From JALORV01 sp963754065 (lineage in GTDB: Bacteria > Pseudomonadota > Gammaproteobacteria > Burkholderiales > Burkholderiaceae_F): a stretch of DNA of 64,000 bases. Positions 25,797 to 34,749 of this stretch are shown here, in pieces; the stretch's first letter is position 1, and every line of letters starts with the position of its first letter. A program made the position numbers and the translations under genes. A model generated the notes under the pieces. That model saw only the letters and a list, made by a program, of their open reading frames with translations, was not told where the DNA came from and did not search any database. The stretch is taken from assembly GCA_963754065.1 (NCBI GenBank), contig CAVWFH010000016.1, forward strand, positions 32,339-96,338. The letters run 5' to 3'.

Positions 25797-26237
25797 AATC
25801 AGCTTTCTGTGCGTCGCAGCGATCCTTTCAGCTCGCTGGTCGATGACGTCTTCAATGATTTCTTCCAGCGCTCCGGCGTCGCTCCGGGACGCAGTCCGGA
25901 TGCGCCATCGGTCGCGCGCGCACGCATGGACATCCTCGACAAGGGCGACAAGTTCGAAATCACGGTCGACCTTCCGGGCGTCAGCAAGGAAGACATCAAC
26001 GTGACCGTGGAAGGTGCCCGGGTAACGCTGCAGGCCGAGACCCGCCAGCAGCGCGAGACCAAGGATGGCGAGCGCGTGCTGCACAGCGAGCGCACGGTCA
26101 CGAGCTATGCGCGCAACTTCGAGCTGCCGGTCGAGGTCAGCGAGGACGGCGCCGATGCCCGCTTCGAGAACGGCGTGTTGACCCTGGCGCTGCCGAAGCG
26201 CGTGGCGGTCACCAGCAAGCGGCTGGCTGTTCGCTGA
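25794..26237 (+). CDS. Hsp20 family small heat-shock protein (1)
   Basis: A 147-residue chaperone holding unfolding proteins. The alpha-crystallin domain runs from about residue 42 (ARMDILDKGDKFEITVDLPG) to about 135. It includes ITVDLPGVSKEDINVTVEGARVTL and the end motif ENGVLTLALPKR; the C-terminal IxI motif is replaced by a short tail. CGGAGGTC lies 5 bases upstream of the ATG. A sigma-32-like promoter and a possible thermometer precede it. Confidence 0.95.
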   Translation: MNQLSVRRSDPFSSLVDDVFNDFFQRSGVAPGRSPDAPSVARARMDILDKGDKFEITVDLPGVSKEDINVTVEGARVTLQAETRQQRETKDGERVLHSERTVTSYARNFELPVEVSEDGADARFENGVLTLALPKRVAVTSKRLAVR

Positions 26238-26403
26238 AGTGGAGCCCGGCCTGGCGGCCGGCGGGGCCAAATGGGCCTCGCGTCCGCCGTTGACGAACGT
26301 CAAGTGCTGCCAATGTGCGGACTTGAAGCAGGCCGGAGGTGGTCTATGTTGAAGATGAAGGTCCGGAGCAGCCTCCGGGCCGGAGTCCAGGAAAGGAGGT
26401 CTT

Positions 26404-26853
26404 ATGGCAAATCTCCTGGTACGACGTCGCAATGATCCTTTCACGCCGCTGTTCGGCGACTGGATGGACGATTTGTGGAACCGAACGGGAATCGCGGCGA
26501 TGCCGCGCTACGCCGACATGCCCGGGGTCGAGCGCGCATTGATGGATGTGGTCGACAAGAACGACCACTTCGAGATCAAGGTCGACATGCCGGGCGTGAA
26601 GAAGGAAGACATCGACGTATCGATCGAGGGAACGCGAGTGGCGATTCGGGCTGAAACGCAAAGCACGAAGGAAGAGAAGGAAGGTGAACGCGTGCTTCAC
26701 ACCGAGCGATTCGCTGCGATGTATGCGCGGACGTTCGAACTGCCCGCCGACGTCACGGAAACGGGGGCCGAGGCGCACTACGAAAATGGTGTCCTGACGC
26801 TCAACTTGCCCAAACGCGCGCCGTTGGCGAGCAAGAAGCTGACGATCAACTGA
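26404..26853 (+). CDS. Hsp20 family small heat-shock protein (2)
   Basis: A 149-residue paralogue of the preceding gene, with the crystallin domain (ALMDVVDKNDHFEIKVDMPG to NGVLTLNLPKR). The N-terminal region shares the RRxDPF pattern (RRNDPFTPLFGDW) with the first copy. A very strong AAGGAGGT lies 5 bases upstream, and an upstream CCTCC could pair with it. A tandem pair of small heat-shock proteins is common and may form mixed oligomers. Confidence 0.95.
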   Translation: MANLLVRRRNDPFTPLFGDWMDDLWNRTGIAAMPRYADMPGVERALMDVVDKNDHFEIKVDMPGVKKEDIDVSIEGTRVAIRAETQSTKEEKEGERVLHTERFAAMYARTFELPADVTETGAEAHYENGVLTLNLPKRAPLASKKLTIN

Positions 26854-26906
26854 CTCCAGTGGGGCGCCTCCAAGGCGGCGCAGCGCAATACTGTGCCGTC
26901 GGCGCC

Positions 26907-26939
26907 ACGGCCGCTGCTCCCGCAGCGGCCGTTTTTTGT
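26907..26939 (+). terminator. Terminator after the hsp20 pair
   Basis: Stem ACGGCCGCTGC / GCAGCGGCCGT with a TCCC loop, followed by TTTTTGT. Confidence 0.9.
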
Positions 26940-26977
26940 CGGCTGGGTGCAGTCCCGAGCCGGCAGGTGAAGGTCCG

Positions 26978-26983
26978 TAGAAT
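26978..26983 (+). promoter_or_regulatory. TAGAAT -10 box of the mechanosensitive channel gene
   Basis: TAGAAT ends 7 bases before the ATG at 26991, again implying a leaderless transcript. It follows the hsp20 terminator, so the channel gene has its own promoter. Confidence 0.4.
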
Positions 26984-26990
26984 CCGCCGG

Positions 26991-29340
26991 ATGGTCCGCA
27001 CGTTGGATGACCTAACTCGCACGATCCGGGCAGGCGCAGCCGCGATCCTCCTTCTTTCGGTCGCCGCCGTGGCAGCGGCACAGAGCTCTCCGCTGAGGCA
27101 CCCTGCTGAAGGGTGCTGCGTCCGGCCAGCCCAACAAGACAGCTGCCTCGCCGGCGGTGGAAGACACGATTCCCGCGCTCGAAGCGCGCCTGGATCAGGC
27201 ACAGCGCGACGTCGAGGCGGAACGGTCCGGCCAGCGCCCGGTGCCGGCCGGCGCGACGCCAAGCCAGGTCAGTGAGGTCGGTTGGCTGCTGCAGCGAATC
27301 GCGGCCCTGCTCCAGAGCCAGCTCGATGTCCAGCGCGAGATCGAGTCGGCCCGTACGGCGCGAGAGGACTCCGACCGGGCGGCGAGGACCGCGCCTGCCC
27401 CGGAGCCAGGTCCTTACACCGTGACCCAGCTGGACGATCTTTACGGGCAACTCGACGCCGAACGCACCAAGCTCAGCTCGTTCGAGTCGGTCGCGACCCT
27501 AAACAAGGAAGAGATCACGCGCCTCGAGGGCATCTACAAGGAGCGGCAGTCCGAAGAGCGACTGGCGCTCGATCAGGCCGCTCGCGGCCAGTCGGCTGCA
27601 CTTGAGGTTGCCAAGCTGCGCACGCGACGCATCGCCGAGGCGATCGAACTGCTGAACCTGCAGGGCCGGCTGAACGACGAACTGGCGCTCGCTTCCCGGC
27701 AGCGGATTGCGCTGCTTGAGGGCACGGCGGCAGCGATGAATCGCAATTACCGATTCAGCCCGGAAGAGCTCGAGCGTGTGACCAAGGCGATCCAGGCGCG
27801 GATCGCCGTCATCGAGCAGCAGCTCGAGGCCACGAACGCGGCGCGTGCGGCGGCGACCAACGAACGCGATCGGGCACGCCAGGCGATCGATGCGCTGCCC
27901 AATCCCACGGCGCCCGGCGAAGTGCGCCTGCGCACGGAGGCTGACGCACGGCTGCACGCCGCAGCCGTCACCCTCGATGCGCTGCGGGCACAGCAGAGTG
28001 CGCTGACTTCGTTGCGCAGCATGTCTCCACTTGCGGTCGAGCTCTGGAACCAGCGTTACACGGCAATCAACAGCAAGGATCCGGAAGCGCGGCGGACCGC
28101 GATCGCAGCACTGAATACCTCCTTCAGTCGCGTGCGTTCCCTGCAGTCGTATGCGAGCGACCTGGGCATCCTGATCGATACGGCGCTCCAGGAGCAGCAG
28201 CGACGCGTGGACGGGCTGGACCCGAAATCCCCGGGGCGGCGTTATGAAGAGGCCGCGCTGGCTGCTATCCGACGCGCCGACGAGGCGGTCGGCGAACTGC
28301 AGGTTGCCGCGCTGAAGGTTCGAGCCGCCGCGACACACTGGAATCGTGAGTTCGCATCGGCGGCGTCCGATCGCTCCGTCGAGGAGCGGCTGGCCGAAGT
28401 CTGGGTCGAGACGAAGGACGTCGCACGCGATGTCTGGAATTTCGAGCTCTTCGCCGTCGAGGACACGATGGACATCGGTGGCCGATCGACGACGGTGTCT
28501 CGTGGAGTGACTATCGGCAAGAGCATTGGCGCTCTGCTGATTTTCGTCGTCGGCTTCTCGATCGCCGGGGCACTGGCGCGCCGGGCCCAGCACGTGATGG
28601 TGACCCGGTTTTCCGTCGCGGACTCGCAGGCCAAGGTGCTGCGGCGCTGGGTCATGATGCTGACGGGATTCATCCTGTTGGTGCTCACGCTCAACCTGGC
28701 GCGAATACCGCTGACCGTGTTTGCTTTCCTGGGCGGCGCGCTTGCGATCGGCATCGGCTTCGGTACACAGACGCTGCTGAAGAACCTCATCAGCGGCATC
28801 ATCGTGCTGTTCGAGCGCAAGGTGCGCGTGGGCGATATCGTCGACGTCGAGGGCGTCCAGGGCATCGTTACCGCGGTCGACATCCGCTCGACGACGGTGC
28901 GGCAATTTGACGGCATCGAGACCATGGTCCCGAACGCGATGCTGCTCGAAAACAAAGTCACCAACTGGACCGGCGAATCGCCGACGATGCGACGCGTGGT
29001 GCGGGTTGGTGTGGCCTACGGGTCGCCGACCCGCCAGGTGGCGGATATCCTGCAGCAGGCCGCGGCGGAGCATGGCCTGGTGATGAAGGACCCGGTGCCG
29101 CTGGTGATCTTCGAGGATTTCGGCGACAACGCGTTGGTGTTCGCGCTGTACTTCTGGGTCGACGTGGCCAAGAACAGCGGAATGCAGGTGCAAAGCGACC
29201 TGCGTTTCATGCTGGAAAAGCGCCTGGCCGATGCTGGTGTTTCAATCGCCTTTCCGCAGCGGGACATCCACCTCGATGCCGCGCGGCCGCTGCAGATCGA
29301 GGTGGTCGGGGGCGCCGTTCCCTCGGCGCCGGCATCCTGA
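26991..29340 (+). pseudogene. MscS/MscK-type mechanosensitive channel, one frameshift
   Basis: A large channel that releases solutes on hypo-osmotic shock. A signal peptide starts at ATG 26991 (AGAAAILLLSVAAVAAAQ). The frame then changes by one extra base near 27094-27105, and the rest reads on to 29340. It contains a long periplasmic coiled-coil region (about 380 residues, rich in Glu, Arg, Ala and Gln), a few membrane helices, and the MscS pore and beta domain. The pore and beta domain is marked by FLGGALAIGIGFGTQTLLKN, VRVGDIVDVEGVQGIV and MVPNAMLLENKVTNWT. Without the upstream part the protein would lack its export signal. The indel may be an assembly error. It overlaps ribD by one base. 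Confidence 0.85.
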
Positions 29341-30434
29341 TGTACGACCCATCCGACCGCGAGTTCATGTCGCGCGCGCTCGGGCTGGCGGCCCGGGCGA
29401 TGAACGACTCGGCGCCCAATCCGCGCGTCGGCTGCGTCATCGTGCGCGAAGGCAGGGTCATCGGCGAAGGCTGGACCCAGCCGCCGGGATCCAATCACGC
29501 AGAGATCGAGGCACTGCTGGATGCCCGTCGCAATGGCCACGACGTGCGCGGCGCGACGGTCTATGTGTCGCTCGAGCCGTGCAGCCACTTTGGCCGCACG
29601 CCGCCGTGTTCCACGGCATTGATCGAGGCCCATGTGGGCCGCGTTATTGCCGCCGTCGAGGACCCGAACCCGCTGGTGGCCGGTACCGGACTCGAGATGC
29701 TGCGCAGTGCCGACATCGACGTGCGTTGCGGGCTGCTGGAACAGGAAGCGGCCGAGATGAACATCGGGTTTTTCTCGCGCATGCAGCGCGGGCGACCCTG
29801 GGTTCGCATGAAGATCGCGGCCAGCCTGGACGGCAAGACGGCGCTGGAAAGCGGCGTGTCGAAGTGGATCACGTCCGAGGAGGCGCGTCGCGATGGGCAT
29901 GCCTGGCGCGCGCGGGCCTGCGTGCTGCTGACCGGGATCGGCACTGTGCGGGCGGACAATCCGCAACTCGATGTGCGCCTGGTCGAGACACCGCGGCAAC
30001 CCCTGCGCGTGCTGGTCGACAGCCGACTCGAGGTCGATCCCGGCGCGCGCCTCTTCGATGGTGCAGGCAAGGTGCTGGTCGCTACGGCGAGTACCCGGCC
30101 GGAGCGCGCGGCGGCGCTGCAGGCCCGTGGTGTCGAACTGCTCGAATTGCCGGATGCGCAGGGCAAGGTCGACCTGGCTGCGCTGATGCGTGAGCTCGCC
30201 CATCGCCACGTCAACGAAGTGCATGTCGAGGCCGGGTTCCGACTGAACGGCTCGCTGGTCAAGGCAGGCGTCGTCGACGAGCTGCTGGTCTACCTCGCGC
30301 CGATGCTGATCGGGGAAGCGCAGGGGATGCTGCACCTGCCGGCACTGTCCGACCTGGCCCAGGCGCAACGGCTCGAGTTTCTCGAAGTCGCGCCGGTCGG
30401 GGGCGACGTGCGCATCCGTGCACGGCTGGTCTGA
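29340..30434 (+). CDS. ribD: Bifunctional riboflavin deaminase/reductase
   Basis: A 364-residue enzyme performing the second and third steps of riboflavin synthesis. The N-terminal deaminase has zinc ligands in SNHAEIEAL (H53) and PCSHFGRTPPC (C81, C90). The C-terminal reductase has VRMKIAASLDGKTA, WITSEEARRDGHAWRA, ACVLLTGIGTVRADNPQLDV and VEAGFRLNGSLVKAG. Its ATG overlaps the preceding stop by one base. It starts a cluster ribD-ribE-...-ribBA-ribH. Confidence 0.97.
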   Translation: MYDPSDREFMSRALGLAARAMNDSAPNPRVGCVIVREGRVIGEGWTQPPGSNHAEIEALLDARRNGHDVRGATVYVSLEPCSHFGRTPPCSTALIEAHVGRVIAAVEDPNPLVAGTGLEMLRSADIDVRCGLLEQEAAEMNIGFFSRMQRGRPWVRMKIAASLDGKTALESGVSKWITSEEARRDGHAWRARACVLLTGIGTVRADNPQLDVRLVETPRQPLRVLVDSRLEVDPGARLFDGAGKVLVATASTRPERAAALQARGVELLELPDAQGKVDLAALMRELAHRHVNEVHVEAGFRLNGSLVKAGVVDELLVYLAPMLIGEAQGMLHLPALSDLAQAQRLEFLEVAPVGGDVRIRARLV

Positions 30435-30443
30435 GGGGTACGC

Positions 30444-31053
30444 ATGTTCACGGGTCTCGTGCAGGGCATCGGACGTATCGAACGGGTGGAGCTCTCCACC
30501 GACGGTGGTGGAGTTCGCATCACGGTCGATGCATCGCGCGTCCCGGGCTTTGGCGCGCAGGTCGGTGACAGCATTGCTCTCAACGGCGCGTGCATGACGG
30601 CGACGAGCGTTGACGGACTGCGCTTCACCGCCGACGTGTCCGGAGAAAGCCTGGCCCGGACCGTTGGGCTGGACGCCCAGGGCGAAGTGAACATCGAGAC
30701 TTCCTTGCGGTTGGGCGACGCGATCGGTGGCCACCTCGTCGCGGGCCACGTGGACGGTGTCGGCGAGGTGACCCGCCATGCGCCGGTGGGCGAATCGTGG
30801 GAACTGGTGATCGTCGCGCCGCCCGAGCTGGGCAAGTACCTCGCCGTGAAGGGATCGATCGCCGTCAACGGCGTGAGCCTGACGGTGAACCGCGTCACTG
30901 ATACGCCGGCGGGTTGCGAGTTCTCGCTCAACATCATCCCGCACACCCAGGCCGTGACGACGCTGCATCAGCTTGCGCCCCGGTGCCCGCGTCAACCTCG
31001 AAGCCGACCTGATCGCGCGCTACGTGGAGCGCATGCTTCCCGGAAAGAACTGA
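30444..31053 (+). pseudogene. ribE: Riboflavin synthase alpha subunit, C-terminal frameshift
   Basis: Dismutates two 6,7-dimethyl-8-ribityllumazine molecules into riboflavin. Two repeated lumazine-binding barrels are seen (MFTGLVQGIGRIERVE ... and GGHLVAGHVDGVGEVT ...). At a CCCC run (30978-30981) one extra C shifts the frame, so the direct translation ends in an Arg-rich tail and stops at 31064. Removing one C restores TLHQLAPGARVNLEADLIARYVERM and a stop at 31053. The N-terminal three quarters are intact; an assembly error is plausible. Confidence 0.88.
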
Positions 31054-31060
31054 CTACGCC

Positions 31061-31741
31061 ATGAACGACGGGATCGCCGGCTGGCTGCTCGCGCTGGCGA
31101 TCAGTGCCGCACTGATTCCATGGAGCAGGCGCGAGCAGCGCGGCGACGCGGTCGGCGCCTTCGCGCTCCTGCTGCTTTACGTCGTTGCGCTCGCGGCCGG
31201 CGGATGGTTGCTGGCGCCGGAATGGCGCCCGTGGGCGCCGGTCATCGCGGCCGCGGCCGTGTGGCTCGCATTTCAGCCGCTGCTGGCGCTCGGTCGTTTG
31301 ACCCGGGCCGAAGTCGGCCTGGCGCCGCTGCGTCCGGGCAGCGCACGCACAGCGTGCATCGTCACGGCCATCGCGCTGGTGCTGAACGCGGTCATCGTGC
31401 ACATGCGCGGCCCGGCAGCGATGAGCGTGTCGGGCCTGCTGATGCTCGCCCTTGTGCTGACGGCGATGATCGAGGAACTGGTGTTTCGCGGCGTGATCCT
31501 GGCGCTGGCTGATCGGTCGCACCCGCCACGCTGGAACCTCTGGGGCGCACCGATTGGCTTCGGTGGCCTGGCCGTCACCGCGGCGTTCATCGCACTGCAT
31601 GGCGTTCGGCCCGGCCTGCTGCTGGGCGTGGTGCCGGCGGCGATCCTCTATCTTTGGCTGCGCGCACGGACCGGCAGCCTGCTCGCACCGATCGCTGCCC
31701 ACGTGCTGTGGAACCTGTCGGTAGTGCTGATGCATCGCTGA
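31061..31741 (+). CDS. CPBP (CAAX/abi) family intramembrane protease
   Basis: A 226-residue protein with six or seven hydrophobic helices. The glutamic-type protease motif EELVFRG sits at residues 138-144. Further conserved sites are a histidine in the helix around residue 176 (FIALHGVRPG) and AHVLWNL near residue 215. The substrate is unknown. It is embedded in the riboflavin gene cluster, 7 bases after ribE. Confidence 0.88.
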   Translation: MNDGIAGWLLALAISAALIPWSRREQRGDAVGAFALLLLYVVALAAGGWLLAPEWRPWAPVIAAAAVWLAFQPLLALGRLTRAEVGLAPLRPGSARTACIVTAIALVLNAVIVHMRGPAAMSVSGLLMLALVLTAMIEELVFRGVILALADRSHPPRWNLWGAPIGFGGLAVTAAFIALHGVRPGLLLGVVPAAILYLWLRARTGSLLAPIAAHVLWNLSVVLMHR

Positions 31742-31804
31742 CGCTTTATCGATTCCCAGACCAACCCAGTTTCCCCGACTCATCCTCCAGGCCCGCCCCC
31801 GACC

Positions 31805-32935
31805 ATGTCCAGGCTATTCACTCCTTACGCCGTGCGTTCGCTCGAATTGCCGAACCGCATCGTCATCTCGCCGATGTGCCAGTACTCGGCACGCGACGGC
31901 AGCGCGACCGATTGGCACTGGGCGCACCTCGGATCGCTCGCGCTGTCCGGTGCCGGGTTGCTGTGCATTGAGGCGACTGCGGTGACGGCAGCCGGTCGCA
32001 TCACGCAGGGGGACCTCGGCCTGTACAGCGACGCGAACGAGGAGGCGCTGGCCGGCGTGCTGCGGATGATCCGGTCGGTGGCACCGATCCGGGTCGCGCT
32101 CCAACTCGCCCATGCCGGTCGCAAGGCTTCGAGCCGTGAGCCGTGGAACGGCGGCAAGCTCCTGCCGCGCGATCAGGGTGGATGGCTGGCGGAGGCGCCG
32201 TCGGCCGTGGCGCACGCGGCCGACGAGGCCCCGCCGCGTTCTCTCGACGAAGACGACCTTGCGCGCCTGCGCACGGCGTTTGCCGAGGCGGCCACGCGCG
32301 CGGCGCGCCTCGGTGTTGACGCGATCGAAGTCCATGCGGCGCATGGCTACCTGCTGCACGAATTCCTGTCGCCGGTGGCGAATCGCCGCACGGACCGCTA
32401 CGGCGGCTCGCTCGAGAACCGCATGCGCTTCCCGCTGGAGGTGTTCGATGCCGTGCGCGCGGCATTTCCAGCCGATCGGCCGGTCGGCATGCGCATTTCG
32501 GCGACGGACTGGCTGGAAGAGCTCGATCCGGCGCCGCCGAGCTGGACGCTCGAGCAGTCGCTGGCCCTGGCGCGCGCGCTCAAGGCACGCGGCTGCGACT
32601 GGATCGATGTATCCAGCGGGGGCGTATCGCCGCAGCAGCGCATCAAGCCGGCGCCGGGCTACCAGGTGCCGTTCGCCGAGATCATCCGTAGCGAGATCGG
32701 AATGGCCACGATGGCGGTCGGCCTGATCACCGAGCCGCGCCAGGCCGAAGCCATCGTGGCCGAGGGTCGCGCCGACCTGGTGGCGCTGGCGCGCGCAATG
32801 CTCTTCGATCCGCGCTGGCCGTGGCGCGCGGCGGCCGAGCTCGGTGGCGTGGTCGCCGGGCCGCGGCAGTACTGGCGCTCGCTGCCGCGCGAGGCCGGTG
32901 CAATCTTCGGTCCGCTGACGTTCGGCCAGCGCTGA
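31805..32935 (+). CDS. NADH:flavin oxidoreductase, old yellow enzyme family (YqjM/NamA-like)
   Basis: A 376-residue FMN-dependent TIM barrel reducing activated C=C bonds. YqjM-class marks are the redox-tuning Cys in ISPMCQYSA (residue 25), GRKAS, the catalytic pair in VHAAHGYLLHEFLSP (~residue 177), NRRTDRYGGSLENRMRFPLE, and the FMN phosphate site. The physiological substrate is unknown. It sits within riboflavin genes, which supply its cofactor. Confidence 0.94.
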   Translation: MSRLFTPYAVRSLELPNRIVISPMCQYSARDGSATDWHWAHLGSLALSGAGLLCIEATAVTAAGRITQGDLGLYSDANEEALAGVLRMIRSVAPIRVALQLAHAGRKASSREPWNGGKLLPRDQGGWLAEAPSAVAHAADEAPPRSLDEDDLARLRTAFAEAATRAARLGVDAIEVHAAHGYLLHEFLSPVANRRTDRYGGSLENRMRFPLEVFDAVRAAFPADRPVGMRISATDWLEELDPAPPSWTLEQSLALARALKARGCDWIDVSSGGVSPQQRIKPAPGYQVPFAEIIRSEIGMATMAVGLITEPRQAEAIVAEGRADLVALARAMLFDPRWPWRAAAELGGVVAGPRQYWRSLPREAGAIFGPLTFGQR

Positions 32936-33010
32936 CGGCGCGGTGCCGGTCGACGGAGGTGACAGCGCACTAGAATCGGGTCATTGCGGGGCGTGGCCCC
33001 GGGAGGTCGC

Positions 33011-34163
33011 ATGAACGCACTGTCGCTGGTCACGGACCGTTCGGAGCTCGTCCGGGTCGATCGCGAGCGTGCCCGAGATCCTCGACGAACTGCGCAAGGG
33101 CAACATCGTCGTGCTGGTCGACGATGAGGACCGCGAGAACGAAGGCGATCTGGTCTTCGCAGCGGACTTCGTTACGCCGGAGAAGATCAATTTCATGGCC
33201 AAGCATGCGCGTGGCCTCGTTTGCCTGACGCTGACCGAGGCCCACGCGCGGCAGCTCGCACTGCCGCCGATGGCGCGTGCCAATGGCACCGTGCATGGCA
33301 CGAACTTCACGGTCTCGATCGAGGCCGCTGAGGGCGTGACGACCGGAATCTCCGCGGCCGACCGCTCGCGCACGGTCTGGGTGGCGACGCGCACGAATGC
33401 GAAGCCAGCCGACATCGTGCAGCCGGGACACATCTTTCCTGTGGTCGCGCAAGCGGGCGGCGTACTGATGCGTGCCGGACACACCGAAGCCGGCTGCGAC
33501 CTGACGCAGCTGGCCGGACTGACGCCCGCTGCCGTGATCTGCGAAATCATGAACGACGACGGCACGATGGCGCGCCTGCCCGACCTGATCCCGTTCGCCC
33601 AGACGCACGGGTTGAAAGTCGGCACCATCGCCGATCTCATTCACTACCGTTCCGCGACCGAGTCGATCATCGAGCGGTGCGGCAGCCGACGCGTGCAGTT
33701 GCCAGCCGGAGAGTTCGAGCTCGTTGTCTACCGCGACAAGCCGAGCGGCGCGCCGCACCTGGCGCTCGTCAAGGGCGTCATTGATCCGGAGCGCGAAGCA
33801 CTGGTGCGCGTGCACGAGCCGGTCTCGGTGCTTGACTTCCTCGACGCCACGGCGAGCACGCATTCCTGGCCGATCCCGAAAGCGCTGGCGACCATTGCAC
33901 AGGCCGAGGCCGGTGTGCTGGTACTGCTCAACTGCGCCGAACCGTCCGATCGGCTGTTCGCCAAGTTCGATGCTCTTCTTGCGGCATCGGAGTCCAGCGA
34001 CGAAGTTGCGCGCCAGGCCCGCATGGACCTGCGCACCTATGGCATCGGCGCACAGATCCTGCGCGATCTCAACGTCGGCCGGATGAAGCTGCTGGCGCGC
34101 CCGCGCAAGATGCCATCGATGGCCGGGTTCGGACTGCACACGACCGGGTTTGTTGAGAGCTAA
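33011..34163 (+). pseudogene. ribBA: RibBA: DHBP synthase with degenerate GTP cyclohydrolase II half, N-terminal frameshift
   Basis: The N-terminal domain makes 3,4-dihydroxy-2-butanone 4-phosphate from ribulose 5-phosphate (IVVLVDDEDRENEGDLVFAA, GHTEAGCDLTQLAGL). The C-terminal half resembles GTP cyclohydrolase II in layout (DLRTYGIGAQILRDLNVG). It lacks the zinc-binding Cys cluster, replaced by VRVHEPVSVLDFLD, so it is probably inactive, as known in other betaproteobacteria. GGGAGG precedes an ATG at 33011. A GGG run at 33054-33056 has one base too many, placing the rest in a second frame. An alternative GTG at 33069 would give an intact domain without the frameshift. Confidence 0.85.
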
Positions 34164-34203
34164 ACCCAGAGCTGAACCCAGAGCTGAGCTCATAGCTGAA
34201 CCC
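34156..34203 (+). repeat. Four-unit 12-bp tandem repeat at the ribBA stop
   Basis: AGAGCTAAACCC, AGAGCTGAACCC, AGAGCTGAGCTC, ATAGCTGAACCC. The first unit contains the ribBA stop codon TAA, and the array runs toward the ribH leader. AT content and order are unlike the surroundings. Confidence 0.75.
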
Positions 34204-34263
34204 GCGCGTCGGCGCGGTCGTCGTGCAAAAGCGCTCGCGTACACTGCGTCGCCTGGAGGACAC

Positions 34264-34749
34264 ATGGCGATCGACTATCTCGCGCCCGATTTCGACGGAG
34301 CCGATCTGCGGATCGGTATCGTCCAGGCGCGCTTCAACGAGTGGGCCGGGCGGGCGCTGCTGGAGGCCTGCGTCGGCGAACTGGTCACGCTCGGCGTCGA
34401 CGAAGATGACGTCACTCACCTGACCGTTCCCGGGTCACTGGAGATCCCGGTGGCGCTGGCCAAGCTGGCCTCCACCGAGGACTTCGACGCACTGATCGCG
34501 CTCGGTTGCGTGATCCGCGGCGAGACCTACCATTTCGAGGTCGTGTCCAACGAGTCGGCGCGCGGCGTTGCCCAGGTCGCGTTGACCTACGGCGTTCCGG
34601 TTGCCAACGGAATCATCACTGCCGAAAGCGACGAGCAGGCGCGCGCGCGCGTCGGCGAGAAGGGCCGTGACGCCGCGCGCGTTGCCGTCGAAATGGCGAA
34701 TCTGCTCTGGGCACTGGATGAAAATGGCGACGAAACCGTCGTCGACTGA
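34264..34749 (+). CDS. ribH: 6,7-dimethyl-8-ribityllumazine synthase
   Basis: A 161-residue lumazine synthase condensing the RibA and RibB branches. Family motifs are IGIVQARFNEW, TVPGSLEIPVAL, ALGCVIRGETYHFEVVSNES and PVANGIITAESDEQA. The histidine in YHFE is a catalytic residue of the family. TGGAGGAC lies 5 bases before ATG 34264. It overlaps nusB, a very common arrangement. Confidence 0.97.
   Translation: MAIDYLAPDFDGADLRIGIVQARFNEWAGRALLEACVGELVTLGVDEDDVTHLTVPGSLEIPVALAKLASTEDFDALIALGCVIRGETYHFEVVSNESARGVAQVALTYGVPVANGIITAESDEQARARVGEKGRDAARVAVEMANLLWALDENGDETVVD

Noticed and set aside
27499..29193. Minus-strand open frame of 564 codons opposite the MscS-like channel
   Set aside because: Antisense shadow of the channel with no family match or ribosome-binding site.
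32936..33010. FMN riboswitch upstream of ribBA
   Set aside because: The gap is under 80 bases and lacks the conserved RFN helices; only a ribosome-binding site and a TAGAAT box are seen.
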